From NCBI GenBank assembly GCA_035762175.1, contig DASTPP010000084.1, positions 23,945 through 87,944 of the forward strand: a stretch of DNA of 64,000 nt, given 5' to 3'. The notes under the pieces were generated by a model. It had not been told where the DNA came from. It saw only the letters and a program-made list of their open reading frames with translations, and did no database searches. The DNA comes from DASTPP01 sp035762175 (GTDB lineage Bacteria; Myxococcota_A; Polyangia; Polyangiales; Polyangiaceae). Made by a program: the position numbers and the translations under genes. Shown piece after piece: positions 11,491-19,825 of the stretch (its first letter is position 1; each line of letters opens with the position of its first letter).

Positions 11491-12421
11491 GTGAAACGGA
11501 CCATCGTGGTGACGGGCGGCACGGGCTTCATCGGGCGGCGCCTCGTGGCGTGCCTGCTCGAGCGGGGCGATCGGGCGGTGGTGCTCTCGCGCCGCGAAGG
11601 CCCTTCGGGCCTGCCGCCGGGCGCCGAGGTCGTGGCCTGGCGGCCCGAGGCGCTCGGCCCCTGGGCGGGCGCGCTCGCGGGCGCCGACGCGGTCGTCAAC
11701 CTCGCGGGCGAGCCGGTGCTGGGCGCCCGCTGGACGGACGAGCGGCGCCGGCGCATCTACGACAGCCGCGTCGTGGGCACGCGCCGGCTGGTCGAGGCGC
11801 TCGGCGGGCTGTCGTCGCGGCCGCGGGCGCTCGTCAGCGCGTCGGCCATCGGCTACTACGGCGCGCGCGCGCCCGACGAGCCGCTCGCCGAAGACGCGAC
11901 GGCGGGCGACGACTTTCTCGCCCACGTGACGGCCGACTGGGAGGCGGCGGCCCTCGGCGCCGAGGCGCTCGGGCTGCGGGTGGCGCTCGTGCGCATCGGC
12001 ATCGCGCTCGGCCCCGAGGGCGGCGCCTTGGGCTCGATGCTGCCGGCCTTCCGGCTCTTCGCCGGCGGCCCGATCGGGTCGGGCGCGCAGGTCGTCTCGT
12101 GGGTGCACGCCGACGATCTGGTCTCGCTGCTGCTCTGGGCGGTCGACGACGAGCGCGTGCGCGGCCCCGTCAACGGCACGGCCCCGCACCCGGCGACGAT
12201 GGGCGACTTCGCCGCCGCGCTCGGCCGCGCCCTCGGCCGCCCGGCGCGCTTGCGCGTGCCCGCGCCCGTCCTGCGGGCGGCGCTCGGCGAGGCGGCCGAG
12301 CCGCTGTTGACCGGGCAGCGTGTCATCCCCCGGCGGGCGCTCGACCTCGGCTTCACCTTCCGCCACCCCGAGCTCGACGCCGCGCTCGCCGATCTCGTCG
12401 GCCCCCGCAAGGCGCGCTTAG
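11491..12421 (+). CDS. SDR39U1-type (TIGR01777) NAD(P)-dependent epimerase, probable frameshift at its 3' end
   Basis: About 305 residues match the family over its full length: the Rossmann motif VTGGTGFIGRRL, LAGEPV, the RIYDSRVVGTRRLVEAL block, SASAIGYYG with the catalytic Tyr, and the C-terminal FRHPELDAALADLV. As sequenced the frame has no stop and stays open to 14370, antisense through the whole decarboxylase gene, giving 959 codons. Removing one C from the C5 run near 12402 would give TAG at 12419-12421. That stop interlocks with the TAA of the convergent gene (12418-12420). I therefore place the true end at 12421. Substrate is unknown. Confidence 0.75.
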
Positions 12422-13995
12422 GTCGGCCCCTCGTCGAGCGACCGCGCCGCCTCGCGCACCGCCTCGAGCGTCCGCTCGAGGTCGGCGCCCGTCGTGCGGT
12501 AGTTCGTGATCGACGCCCGCAGGGCGACGCGCCCGCGGAGCTCGGCGTTCGACAGGTAGGCGCGGCCGCCCCGCTGCACCCGGTGCACGAGCCGCTCGTT
12601 CAGGGCGTCGAGCCGCGCGTTCTCGCCCGCCTCGCCCCGGGCGAGCGCCGCGCGCGAGGCGGGGGGGGCGTAGCGAAAGCAGCAGATGCCGAGGGCGGGG
12701 GGCGCGAGCAGCTCGAAGTCGTCGGCCGCCCGGACGAGCTCGGCGAGGCGCCCGGCCAGCGCGCAGTCGCCCTCGATCGCGGCGACGACGCGGCGCGCGC
12801 CGTAGTAGCGCAGCATCAGCCAGAGCCCCAGCGCGCGGAAGGGGCGCGAGAGCTCGACGCCGTAGTCCCAGAAGGCGAAGGCCTCGTCGGCGTCGCCCTC
12901 GAGGATCTTGACGTAGCCGCCGCCCGCGCCGCCGAACGCGGCGCGCGCGGCGGCCGGGTCGCGCACGAGCAGGCAGCCGCAGCCGACCGGGGCGTAGAGC
13001 CACTTGTGCGGATCGAGCGAGAGCGAGTCGGCCTCGGCGAGGCCCGCGAAGAGGGGGCGCTTGGCCGGGACGGCGGCGGCGAGCGCCCCGTACGCCCCGT
13101 CGACGTGGAGCCAGAGCCCCCGCCGCCGCGCGACCCCGGCCACCGCGGCGAGCGGGTCGACCGCGCCGGTCGCCACCGTGCCGGCGCTGGCGACGACGCA
13201 GAAGGGGCGCAGCCCCGCGCGCCCGTCGCGCTCGATGGCCTCGTCGAGCGCGCGGGCGTCGAGGCGGAAGTGCTCGTCGGAGGGCACGACGCGCACCTGC
13301 TCGCGCCCGACCCCGATCACCTCGGCGGCCTTCGTCACGGAGAAGTGCACCTGGTCGGAGACGTAGAGCGTCGCGGGCGGCCCCGGGCCCCAGAGGCCGC
13401 GACGCGAAAGCTCGCCCGCGGGCGCGCTCGCGCGCAGCGCCATGAGCAAGGCCATCAGGTTCGCCATCGAGCCGCCGCTCGTCAAAAGCCCCCCCGCGCC
13501 CCCGCCCGCGTACCCGACGAGCTCGGCGAGCCAGCGCACGACCACGCGCTCGACCGCCGCCGCCGCGGGCGCCGAGCGCCACGCGACGACGTTCTGGTTG
13601 AGCGCGGCGGCCAGCAGCGAGCCGTAGACCCCGACGGGCGTGGCCGGCGAGGCGACGTAGCCGAACATGCGCGGGTGGCCGTTGTCGCGGCTCGCCCCCA
13701 GCACCGCGCGGCAGTCGTCGACCAGGCCCGCGAGCGGCTCGCCCTCGGCCGGCAGGGCGCGATCGAAGGCGGCCCGCAACGCCGCGGCCGACGTCTCGGG
13801 GAAGACCCGCCCCTCGTGCCCCCGCGCCAGGTAGTCGTTCGTCAGCCCGACGAAGGCCTCGGCGAGCTCGCCGAGCGCGCGCGCGTCGAGCTCGAGCGAC
13901 GAGGCGCGGGCCGCGCCCGGGCGCGCCTCGCCGGCACCGCCCTCGCCCTCGCCCTCGCCCCCGCTCGCCGCCGCCTTGCCTTCGCGCGTACCCAT
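12418..13995 (-). CDS. Group II PLP-dependent decarboxylase (aromatic amino acid / glutamate decarboxylase-like)
   Basis: The 525-residue protein starts with a Gly/Glu-rich disordered stretch and then has the full fold-type I decarboxylase. HPRMFGYVASPA and the GGLLTSGGSMANLMALLMAL block are typical. The central HVDGAYGA supplies the cofactor-binding Asp. SLDPHKWLYAPVGCG carries the Schiff-base Lys. The reaction expected is PLP-dependent decarboxylation of an amino acid to an amine. Members with aromatic, glutamate or 2,4-diaminobutyrate substrates cannot be told apart here. It converges with the epimerase gene, and the stop codons interlock if the frameshift is corrected. Confidence 0.9.
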   Translation of the reverse strand: MGTREGKAAASGGEGEGEGGAGEARPGAARASSLELDARALGELAEAFVGLTNDYLARGHEGRVFPETSAAALRAAFDRALPAEGEPLAGLVDDCRAVLGASRDNGHPRMFGYVASPATPVGVYGSLLAAALNQNVVAWRSAPAAAAVERVVVRWLAELVGYAGGGAGGLLTSGGSMANLMALLMALRASAPAGELSRRGLWGPGPPATLYVSDQVHFSVTKAAEVIGVGREQVRVVPSDEHFRLDARALDEAIERDGRAGLRPFCVVASAGTVATGAVDPLAAVAGVARRRGLWLHVDGAYGALAAAVPAKRPLFAGLAEADSLSLDPHKWLYAPVGCGCLLVRDPAAARAAFGGAGGGYVKILEGDADEAFAFWDYGVELSRPFRALGLWLMLRYYGARRVVAAIEGDCALAGRLAELVRAADDFELLAPPALGICCFRYAPPASRAALARGEAGENARLDALNERLVHRVQRGGRAYLSNAELRGRVALRASITNYRTTGADLERTLEAVREAARSLDEGPT

Positions 13996-14046
13996 CCGGA
14001 GCCTCGTCGCGCCCCGAACCTAGTCGAACGCAGGCGCCGCTCAACC

Positions 14047-14283
14047 GCAAACGACACCGACGACACGCAGACGAGCCTCGCGGTCGCCGAGGTGCTCGCC
14101 TTCGGGCGCGACGGGTCGACGTCGGCGGCGACGTCGACACCGTCGCCGCCGTCGCCCTCGGGGCCGCCTCCGCGAGCCGCGACGACGAGCACGATCGGCC
14201 CGCCGCGCTCGACGACGGGCTCGACGACAGCCCCTACGACCGGCGCTATATCGAAACGCTCGAGCGCGCGATCTTCGAAACCA
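14047..14283 (+). pseudogene. Remnant of an ADP-ribosylglycohydrolase-like gene (internally deleted and frameshifted)
   Basis: Two pieces typical of the ADP-ribosylglycohydrolase (DraG/PF03747) fold sit side by side in different frames. One frame reads TDDTQTSLAVAEVLAFGRDG, like the N-terminal metal-binding block. The next frame, from 14115, reads VDVGGDVDTVAAVALGAAS, like the C-terminal metal-binding block, followed by a plausible C-terminal helix (YDRRYIETLERAIF). The 200 or so residues normally between them are missing. No start codon is evident. I read this as a decayed gene; the match is from memory of the motif pattern. Confidence 0.5.
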
Positions 14284-14916
14284 TGGGCCTCGCGCCCCCC
14301 CCTTCATCAAGACAGCCTATCGCCTTTCGCCCGCCGCGCGCGCCCCTCCCCCGGCCGGGCCCTGCCCTGAGCCCCCCAAGGCGACGCCCCCCCACCCAAC
14401 GGCGCCCCCGCCCATGGGTGGCTTCTGTAGGGTGGGGTTTGACTTCAGGCGTCACAGGGCCCACCTAATGCCGCATTCATATCTGATGTATGATTCGCGA
14501 CCACTCTGTCGGTCAGAACACCACACAGACCGTCGCAACGCGACGCATAACGCGGCCTTCTCGACGCGTTGTGGCGTCCGCCGGTCGTAGTACTTCGTTC
14601 GCCCATTCTTCGAGCAGCAATTGGCTTTGGCGCACGATCGGGCGCCGCGCGCCATCGTCGGCGTTGCTGAAAAAGGCTCGATTTTGGCGCGAGAAGTACG
14701 CCTTACGCCACCGCACCGCGATTTCAGCGAGCGCGAGCGGGCCGATGGGTAGGTCGTCGGGCCGAAAGGCCCTTTCGGTTGAGAGATGGTGACATCGAAG
14801 TTTTTGTCGCTTTGTTGTTGCGCTTTGTAATTTTCTAGCGAAACCTAGACTGTGGGCAAGCACCAGACCTTTGCGTCGTAGTGCGCGAACCTTCCACTAG
14901 TAAGCCCGGAGGAGAA
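14284..14916. other. Less GC-rich intergenic region with a small GAAA hairpin
   Basis: From about 14430 to 14880 the sequence is clearly less GC-rich than the rest. Open frames exist on both strands (for example 14513-14863 minus) but none shows a recognisable domain, so I call no gene. GGGCC-GAAA-GGCCC at 14759-14772, inside a longer CCGAAA/TTTCGG dyad, is a compact hairpin of unknown role. The T-rich stretch 14800-14840 (for example TTTGTAATTTTCTAG) could hold the promoter of the cytochrome gene. Confidence 0.4.
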
Positions 14917-16740
14917 ATGAACGAGACCAACACGACCAGCCGATGGGCCCTTCCCCCTCGACAAGCTCAAGCGCTCTTGGCTAGCTGGGCGTTGGTCTTG
15001 GCTCTGACCGGCTGTAGCGAGGGGCCGTCGCCCACCGCTAGCCCCTCGGTCGAGGTCGATTTCCAGGGGCTCGCCCCGACCGCCAAGCCGAAACCGGCGC
15101 CCCCGGCCGGCCAGCCGTCGTCATCGGGGGTGGGGCTGTCGCTCGAGATCGAGAACGGCAAGGGGGCGCTGCTGCGGGTGAAGGCCGGGCAAACCTTCTT
15201 CGTCAATCAAATCGATATCCGCGCGGCCGTCGGGGCGATGGTCGACGAGGAGGTGAGCGGGCTCGACGCGGCGGGCGACTTCGCCGCCCTCGACTGGGCC
15301 GGGGTGGCGCTCGCCGACGAAGACTTTCCGGTCTTGCCGAACCCGGACGGCACCTTCACCCGCCGCCGCTTCTTCCGCGACGCCACGTGGATGACCGACC
15401 GCAGCGACCTCGTCGTCCAGCCCGTCGACGCCCAGGGCGCGCCGACCGGCCCGGGGGTCACCCTCGACGTCGGCACCGACGGCAAGCTCCGCCTCGAGGA
15501 CGACTTCTTCGTGCGGCGCATGCGCGCGATCCAGTGGACGAACGACTGCCGCGCCCCCCGCGACTGCGCGGGCGCGCGCAGCTACCTCGAAGAGGCCCTG
15601 ATCGAGCTGCGCAACACGCGGCACCCCGAGAAGACGTTCACGATCACCGCCGCCACGGCCGCGCTGCGCGTCAGCTGGACGGAGCGCCCGGGGGCCTGGA
15701 CGGTCCCCGTCGAGGCGGTCGTCAACCCGCCCTACGCCTACGGCTTCGGCATCGACGTCGAGGCGCTGACGCCGCCGGGGCCGAGCGGGGCCTACGCGCC
15801 GGGCACGGCCGTCGCCTTCCGGGCCACGCTGCGCGACGGCGCGGGCAACCGCCTGCACCCCGAGGGCAGCCTGCCCTCGTACAGCGAGGTCATGTTCGGC
15901 CCGAACCACGCGGGCATTCAGTACCACCGCGCGTTCTTCGACCCGGCCGCGGTCTACTACCGCCGCAAGCACCGCGAGCGCACGATGGTCGCGCAGATCA
16001 TCGGCCCGGCGCAGAACATCCAGCCCATCCGGAGCATCGTCGAGCTCTCGACCTTCCTCGTCCCCGGCGACGGCCCGCAGACCATCGGCACCCAGGAGCG
16101 CGACGGCGTCTTCGCGCAGGCCGTGTTCTTCCCCCGGGCCGACGACCTCTTCGGCGGCGCCTTCGACCCGACGCACGCCGGCTGGGGCGAGCCGGTGAGC
16201 GACCAGTGGACGTACGCCATCCCGCCCGACGCCCAGCCCGGCACGTACCTCGTCACGCTGAAGGGCAGCCGCTCGTACCTGGGCGAAGACACCCACGTCT
16301 CGCGCACGATCAAGATCCAGGTCGGCACGCCGCAGGCCACCGCCGCGCAGCTCGACACGGGCGGCTGCGGCAGCTGCCACAACGGCGGCGGCGAGCTGTC
16401 GAAGGTGCTGCACGCCAACGACGACCGCGCCACCTGCTCGACCTGCCACGCCCCGATCGGCTTCGAGTACGAGGGGCCCGTCGCGGTGCGCACCCACTTC
16501 ATCCACTCGCGCTCGAACCGCTTCGACGCGCCGCTCACGCAGTGCTCGTCGTGCCACCAGACGGCCGACAGCATCGCGCGCACGAGCAAGGCCGCCTGCC
16601 TGTCGTGCCACAAGGCCTACCCGGCCGACCACGTGCAGAACTACGGCCCCGTCGAGAGCATGTACGTCGGCGGCGGCCGCGAGTCGTTCTCGGCCTGCGG
16701 CGAGGGCTGCCACGCGACCCACCCCGGCAGCGGCCTCTGA
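14917..16740 (+). CDS. Multiheme c-type cytochrome lipoprotein (five heme motifs)
   Basis: The 607-residue protein has an N-terminal signal ending in a lipobox (LVLALTGC). A long beta-rich region with no family I can name follows. The C-terminal domain carries CGSCH (near 484), CSTCH (507), CSSCH (543), CLSCH (561) and a final atypical CGEGCH (594), a CX3CH spacing. This indicates covalent heme at four standard sites and perhaps a fifth, anchored in the outer membrane or periplasm. The layout recalls extracellular-respiration cytochromes of the OmcA/MtrC type, with half the heme number. ATG 14917 follows GGAGGAG at ideal distance. No maturation genes lie nearby. Confidence 0.88.
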   Translation: MNETNTTSRWALPPRQAQALLASWALVLALTGCSEGPSPTASPSVEVDFQGLAPTAKPKPAPPAGQPSSSGVGLSLEIENGKGALLRVKAGQTFFVNQIDIRAAVGAMVDEEVSGLDAAGDFAALDWAGVALADEDFPVLPNPDGTFTRRRFFRDATWMTDRSDLVVQPVDAQGAPTGPGVTLDVGTDGKLRLEDDFFVRRMRAIQWTNDCRAPRDCAGARSYLEEALIELRNTRHPEKTFTITAATAALRVSWTERPGAWTVPVEAVVNPPYAYGFGIDVEALTPPGPSGAYAPGTAVAFRATLRDGAGNRLHPEGSLPSYSEVMFGPNHAGIQYHRAFFDPAAVYYRRKHRERTMVAQIIGPAQNIQPIRSIVELSTFLVPGDGPQTIGTQERDGVFAQAVFFPRADDLFGGAFDPTHAGWGEPVSDQWTYAIPPDAQPGTYLVTLKGSRSYLGEDTHVSRTIKIQVGTPQATAAQLDTGGCGSCHNGGGELSKVLHANDDRATCSTCHAPIGFEYEGPVAVRTHFIHSRSNRFDAPLTQCSSCHQTADSIARTSKAACLSCHKAYPADHVQNYGPVESMYVGGGRESFSACGEGCHATHPGSGL

Positions 16741-16777
16741 GCGCCGGGCGCGTGGCCGGCGGGCCGGGCGGCGCGAA

Positions 16778-16790
16778 GCCCCGTCGGGGC
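16778..16790. terminator. GC hairpin between convergent genes
   Basis: GCCCC-GTC-GGGGC lies in the 91-bp gap between the convergent cytochrome and LysR genes. There is no U-tract. This is a weak terminator candidate based on location and symmetry only. Confidence 0.3.
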
Positions 16791-16831
16791 GAGGGCGGGC
16801 CGAGCGCGGCGGCCGGGGTGCACGCCGCCGC

Positions 16832-17767
16832 TCACCCCGCCTTCGCCCGCCCGCCCCGCGCCCGCCCCCGGGCGCCCTCGACGACGTGGTCGATGAGCGC
16901 GCGCACCGCCGGCGAGGGCTTCACGCCCTTCGGGTAGACGAGCGAAAAGGGGCGGCTCGGGCCCCGGTAGTCGGCGAGGACCTCGACGAGGCGCCCCCGC
17001 TCGACGTCCTCGGTGACGAGAAAGTCGTAGGTCTGAACCAAGCCCACGCCCGCGCGGGCGAGCGCGATGGTGCCGAGCGCGTCGTCGGTGCAGCGGTAGG
17101 CGGCGTCGGGCACGAAGGCCTTGGGGCCGGGGGCGAAGGCCCAGGGCAAGACCCGGCCCGAGCTCGGCAGGAGGAACGCGACGCAGGCGTGCGCGGCGAG
17201 CTCGGCCGGCGTGCGCGGCACGCCGAAGCGCGCGAGGTACGAGGGCGCGGCGTAGACGCCGAGGGCGAAGTCGCCGAGCTTGCGGGCGACGAGCGAGGCG
17301 TCGGCGACGCGGCCCATGCGGATGGCGAGGTCGAAGCCCTCGCGCACGAAGTCGACGTTGCGGCTGCCCACGTTGATCTCGAGCCGGACGCCCGGGTAAA
17401 TCTCGCGGAAGGCCCCGAGCGAGGGCAAGAAGCGGTGGTGGCCGTAGGTCGTGGGCACGCTCACGCGCACGAGGCCCTCGGGCGCCTTCCGGACGGCGGC
17501 GACCTCGGTCTCGGCCACCGTGAAGAGCGAGAGCGCCTGGGTGCAACGCTCGTAGTAGCGGCGGGCCGCCTCGGTCGGCGCCAAGCTGCGCGTCGTGCGG
17601 CGGAAGAGGGTGACGCCGAGCGTCCGCTCGAGCCGGGCGACGCTGCGGCTGGTCGCCTGGGGCGTGACGCCGAGGGCGCGCGCGGCCGTCGTGAAGCTGC
17701 CCGTCTCGAAGGTCGAGCAGAACGCGACGACGTTCGGCAAGGTGCCCGATAGGCTGCGCAGGGTCAT
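16832..17767 (-). CDS. LysR-family transcriptional regulator
   Basis: The 311-residue protein has an N-terminal winged helix-turn-helix (FETGSFTTAARALGVTPQAT, RSVARLERTLGVTLFRRTTR) and a periplasmic-binding-like effector domain. The effector domain includes VRVSVPTTYGHHRFLPSLGAF and GFDLAIRMGRVADASLVARK. The sequence is typical of the subgroup annotated as LysR regulators with a CrgA-like effector domain. ATG at 17767 (MTLRSLSG) starts just before the HTH; the frame is open for another 220 codons upstream but that stretch is low-complexity and not conserved. No obvious divergent target adjoins it. Confidence 0.9.
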   Translation of the reverse strand: MTLRSLSGTLPNVVAFCSTFETGSFTTAARALGVTPQATSRSVARLERTLGVTLFRRTTRSLAPTEAARRYYERCTQALSLFTVAETEVAAVRKAPEGLVRVSVPTTYGHHRFLPSLGAFREIYPGVRLEINVGSRNVDFVREGFDLAIRMGRVADASLVARKLGDFALGVYAAPSYLARFGVPRTPAELAAHACVAFLLPSSGRVLPWAFAPGPKAFVPDAAYRCTDDALGTIALARAGVGLVQTYDFLVTEDVERGRLVEVLADYRGPSRPFSLVYPKGVKPSPAVRALIDHVVEGARGRARGGRAKAG

Positions 17768-18231
17768 CGACGGCTTCGTAGCGCAAGCGCGGCCCCGCCG
17801 GACGTCCGGACGCGCGAGACGCCCGCCGGCCGGCCCCGCGCCGCGGCCGCGCGGGCTTCGCCGAGGCCCGCGGGGGCCTTCTGCACGCCGCGCGCCGCGC
17901 TTTTTGTGGCGTTTTTCTGCGCGGGGCAATTCGCCTCGCGCCGACGCGCCGGCGCCGGCCTTGGCACAGCCCGCCGCGACGCTTCGTCCTCTGCCGAAAC
18001 CGCCCCGCGCCCCGGCGGCAGGCGCGCGCCTGACCCCGCCCCGCAGCCAGCGCGGGCTCTCATCGGGCCCCCCCGAGGCTCGCGCGAGCGCTCGCGGGGC
18101 CCGACGCAAGGCCCAAACGGCCGCGCGCGGGGCCCCGACCCGACGCCACCGCGGGCGCGAACGCGGCGGGCTTCGACCACCCCCGGCACCGGGGTTGCAG
18201 ACCGCCGGACACCCCCCCAGGAGGGTCACCG
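17768..18231. other. GC-rich intergenic region, no gene recognised
   Basis: All frames are open here because of base composition, and none encodes a recognisable domain. A perfect hairpin CCCCGG-CA-CCGGGG at 18181-18194 lies about 40 bp upstream of the small ORF at 18232. It may act as a terminator for transcription arriving from upstream or in control of that ORF. Confidence 0.4.
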
Positions 18232-18324
18232 ATGAACCAGAATCGCAATCAGAATCAAGAGCGCAACCAGAATCGGGAGCGCAACCAGAATCAGGAGCGC
18301 AACCAGGACCAAGAGCGCCGCTGA
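18232..18324 (+). CDS. 30-residue Asn/Gln/Arg/Glu repeat microprotein
   Basis: ATG at 18232 is preceded by AGGAGGG with 6-7 bp spacing, one of the best ribosome sites in the window. It opens a 30-codon frame ending TGA. The peptide begins MNQNRNQNQE and consists of an NQNQER / NQNRER type repeat, ending in QERR. The DNA contains an 18-bp tandem unit (CGCAACCAGAATCAGGAG) in three copies. No known family is recognised. It is very hydrophilic, with no signal peptide or membrane segment. It could be a real small protein or a translated minisatellite. Confidence 0.5.
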   Translation: MNQNRNQNQERNQNRERNQNQERNQDQERR

Positions 18325-18565
18325 GCCAGCGCCGTTCGGTCCCGCGGGCGACCGGCGCGCCCGACGGCCGCGGCGGCGCGGGCCCGGGGGCGCCCCGGGC
18401 TCGGCGCCCGGCCTCATCGGTGTTCATCGCCCGCGGGCGACCTTACCTTGACTCGAGACCGGGCCCGCGCGGCGACGCGACCGCGCCCTCGCCCCCCGAC
18501 GCCGGGGGGACCGGGGCGGTCGAGCGCCGCGCGGGCGATCGCGGAGCTGGCGAGAGGGTTGAGAC

Positions 18566-19816
18566 ATGAGCCGACGCGAGGACGGGCGATTCGGGGCCGA
18601 CGATCTGCTTTCTTTCCAACTTATTTCCGACTTTGACTTGTCGCCGGACGGCCGCCAGATCATTTACGCGCGGCAACGCATCGACCCCGACGCCGACGCG
18701 TACGTCTCGAACCTGTGGCTGATCTCGACCGCGGGCGGCGTCCCGCGCCAGCTCACCTTCGGCGACGACGCCGACCTGAGCCCGCGCTTCTCGCCGGACG
18801 GCGCGCGCGTCGCGTTCCTCTCGGACCGGGGCGGCGGCCCCGCCCAGCTCTACGCCCTGCGCGTCGACGGCGGCGAGGCGAAGCGGCTGACCGACCTCAA
18901 GGCCGGCGCGGGCCCGGCGGTCTGGTCGCCCGACGGCTCGTCGATCGCGTTCGCGGCCGCGATCGCACCCGAGGCCCCGCCCGACGGCCGCCGCCTCGCC
19001 TTTTACGGCTCGAGCGAGGAGGGCGACTCGCGCGAGCAGCTCTGGATCGTCGACGCCGACGGCGGCGGCGAGCGGCGCGTCGGCTCGGAGGACGCCGAGA
19101 TCGCGAGCTTCCCGCTCGGCCGCTCGGCTCCGCCCGCCTGGTCGGCCGACGGCTCGGAGCTCGCCGTGGTGCTCGCCACCGCGAGCCTCTCCGAGGTCGC
19201 CCTCGTCTCGGCCGACGGCGGGGGCGTGCGCAAGGCGGTCTGCGACGACCGGCAGATCACGCAGCTCGCGGCCGCGCCCCGGGCGGGCCTCCTGGCCTTC
19301 GCGTGGAGCGACTTCCGCCTCTGCGGCCAGCTCGGCGCCTCGCGCTGGGACGGCTCGGAGCAGGCGCGCCTGCTCAACGCCAACGACGAGTGGGCGAAGG
19401 GGCGGGCCTGGCCCGAGGTGAAGCTGCGCGAGTTCCGGGGCGAGCGCGAAGCGATCGAGTCGCACTTCGGCACCTCCGACAGCGGCTACTACATCGACCC
19501 CTTCGACATGCGGGGCGAGCCCTTCGAGGTGCGCGAGCGCTACCACGCGCTCTCGCCCGTGCGCTGCGCCGGCGCGGCCGAGACCCCGACGCTCCTCTTG
19601 CAGGGCGAGGACGACCAGCGCTGCCCCGTCGGCCAGGCCGAAGAGCTCTTCGCCGCCCTCGTGCGCGCGGGCAAGGCGAAGGTCGAGTTCGTGCGCTACC
19701 CCGGCGGCACGCACCACCTCGCCGAGCGAGGCAAGCCGAGCCACCGGGTCGACTACAACCGACGCATCGTCGCCTGGCTCGAGGCGCACTGCGCCGAGCG
19801 CGGCGGCGGGGGCTGA
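18566..19816 (+). CDS. S9-family (prolyl oligopeptidase-like) protein lacking the catalytic-serine region
   Basis: The 416-residue protein begins with a seven-bladed-propeller region of TolB/WD-like repeats (FSPDGARVAFLSDRGG, VWSPDGSSIAFAA). This is followed by only the end of an acylaminoacyl-peptidase-type hydrolase. The Asp block (LLLQGEDDQRCPVGQAEELF) and His block (VRYPGGTHHLAERG) are present. The roughly 180 residues that should carry the oxyanion loop and the GxSYGG nucleophile are missing: the sequence jumps from LREFRGERE to SHFGTSDSGYY (about 19440-19455). Full-length relatives are about 600-700 residues. Peptidase activity is not expected. Confidence 0.8.
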   Translation: MSRREDGRFGADDLLSFQLISDFDLSPDGRQIIYARQRIDPDADAYVSNLWLISTAGGVPRQLTFGDDADLSPRFSPDGARVAFLSDRGGGPAQLYALRVDGGEAKRLTDLKAGAGPAVWSPDGSSIAFAAAIAPEAPPDGRRLAFYGSSEEGDSREQLWIVDADGGGERRVGSEDAEIASFPLGRSAPPAWSADGSELAVVLATASLSEVALVSADGGGVRKAVCDDRQITQLAAAPRAGLLAFAWSDFRLCGQLGASRWDGSEQARLLNANDEWAKGRAWPEVKLREFRGEREAIESHFGTSDSGYYIDPFDMRGEPFEVRERYHALSPVRCAGAAETPTLLLQGEDDQRCPVGQAEELFAALVRAGKAKVEFVRYPGGTHHLAERGKPSHRVDYNRRIVAWLEAHCAERGGGG

Positions 19817-19825
19817 GGGGGCGCC

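Noticed and set aside
9057..11756. 899-codon minus-strand open frame opposite the OPT transporter
   Set aside because: Antisense shadow; the plus strand carries clear OPT motifs.
12353..14140. 595-codon minus-strand frame overlapping the decarboxylase
   Set aside because: Shifted-frame shadow of the PLP decarboxylase on the same strand; the catalytic Lys motif is only in the 12418-13995 frame.
14513..14863. 116-codon minus-strand frame in the less GC-rich region, considered as a transposase fragment
   Set aside because: No motif that I can assign to a transposase family and no terminal repeats; left as unannotated intergenic sequence.
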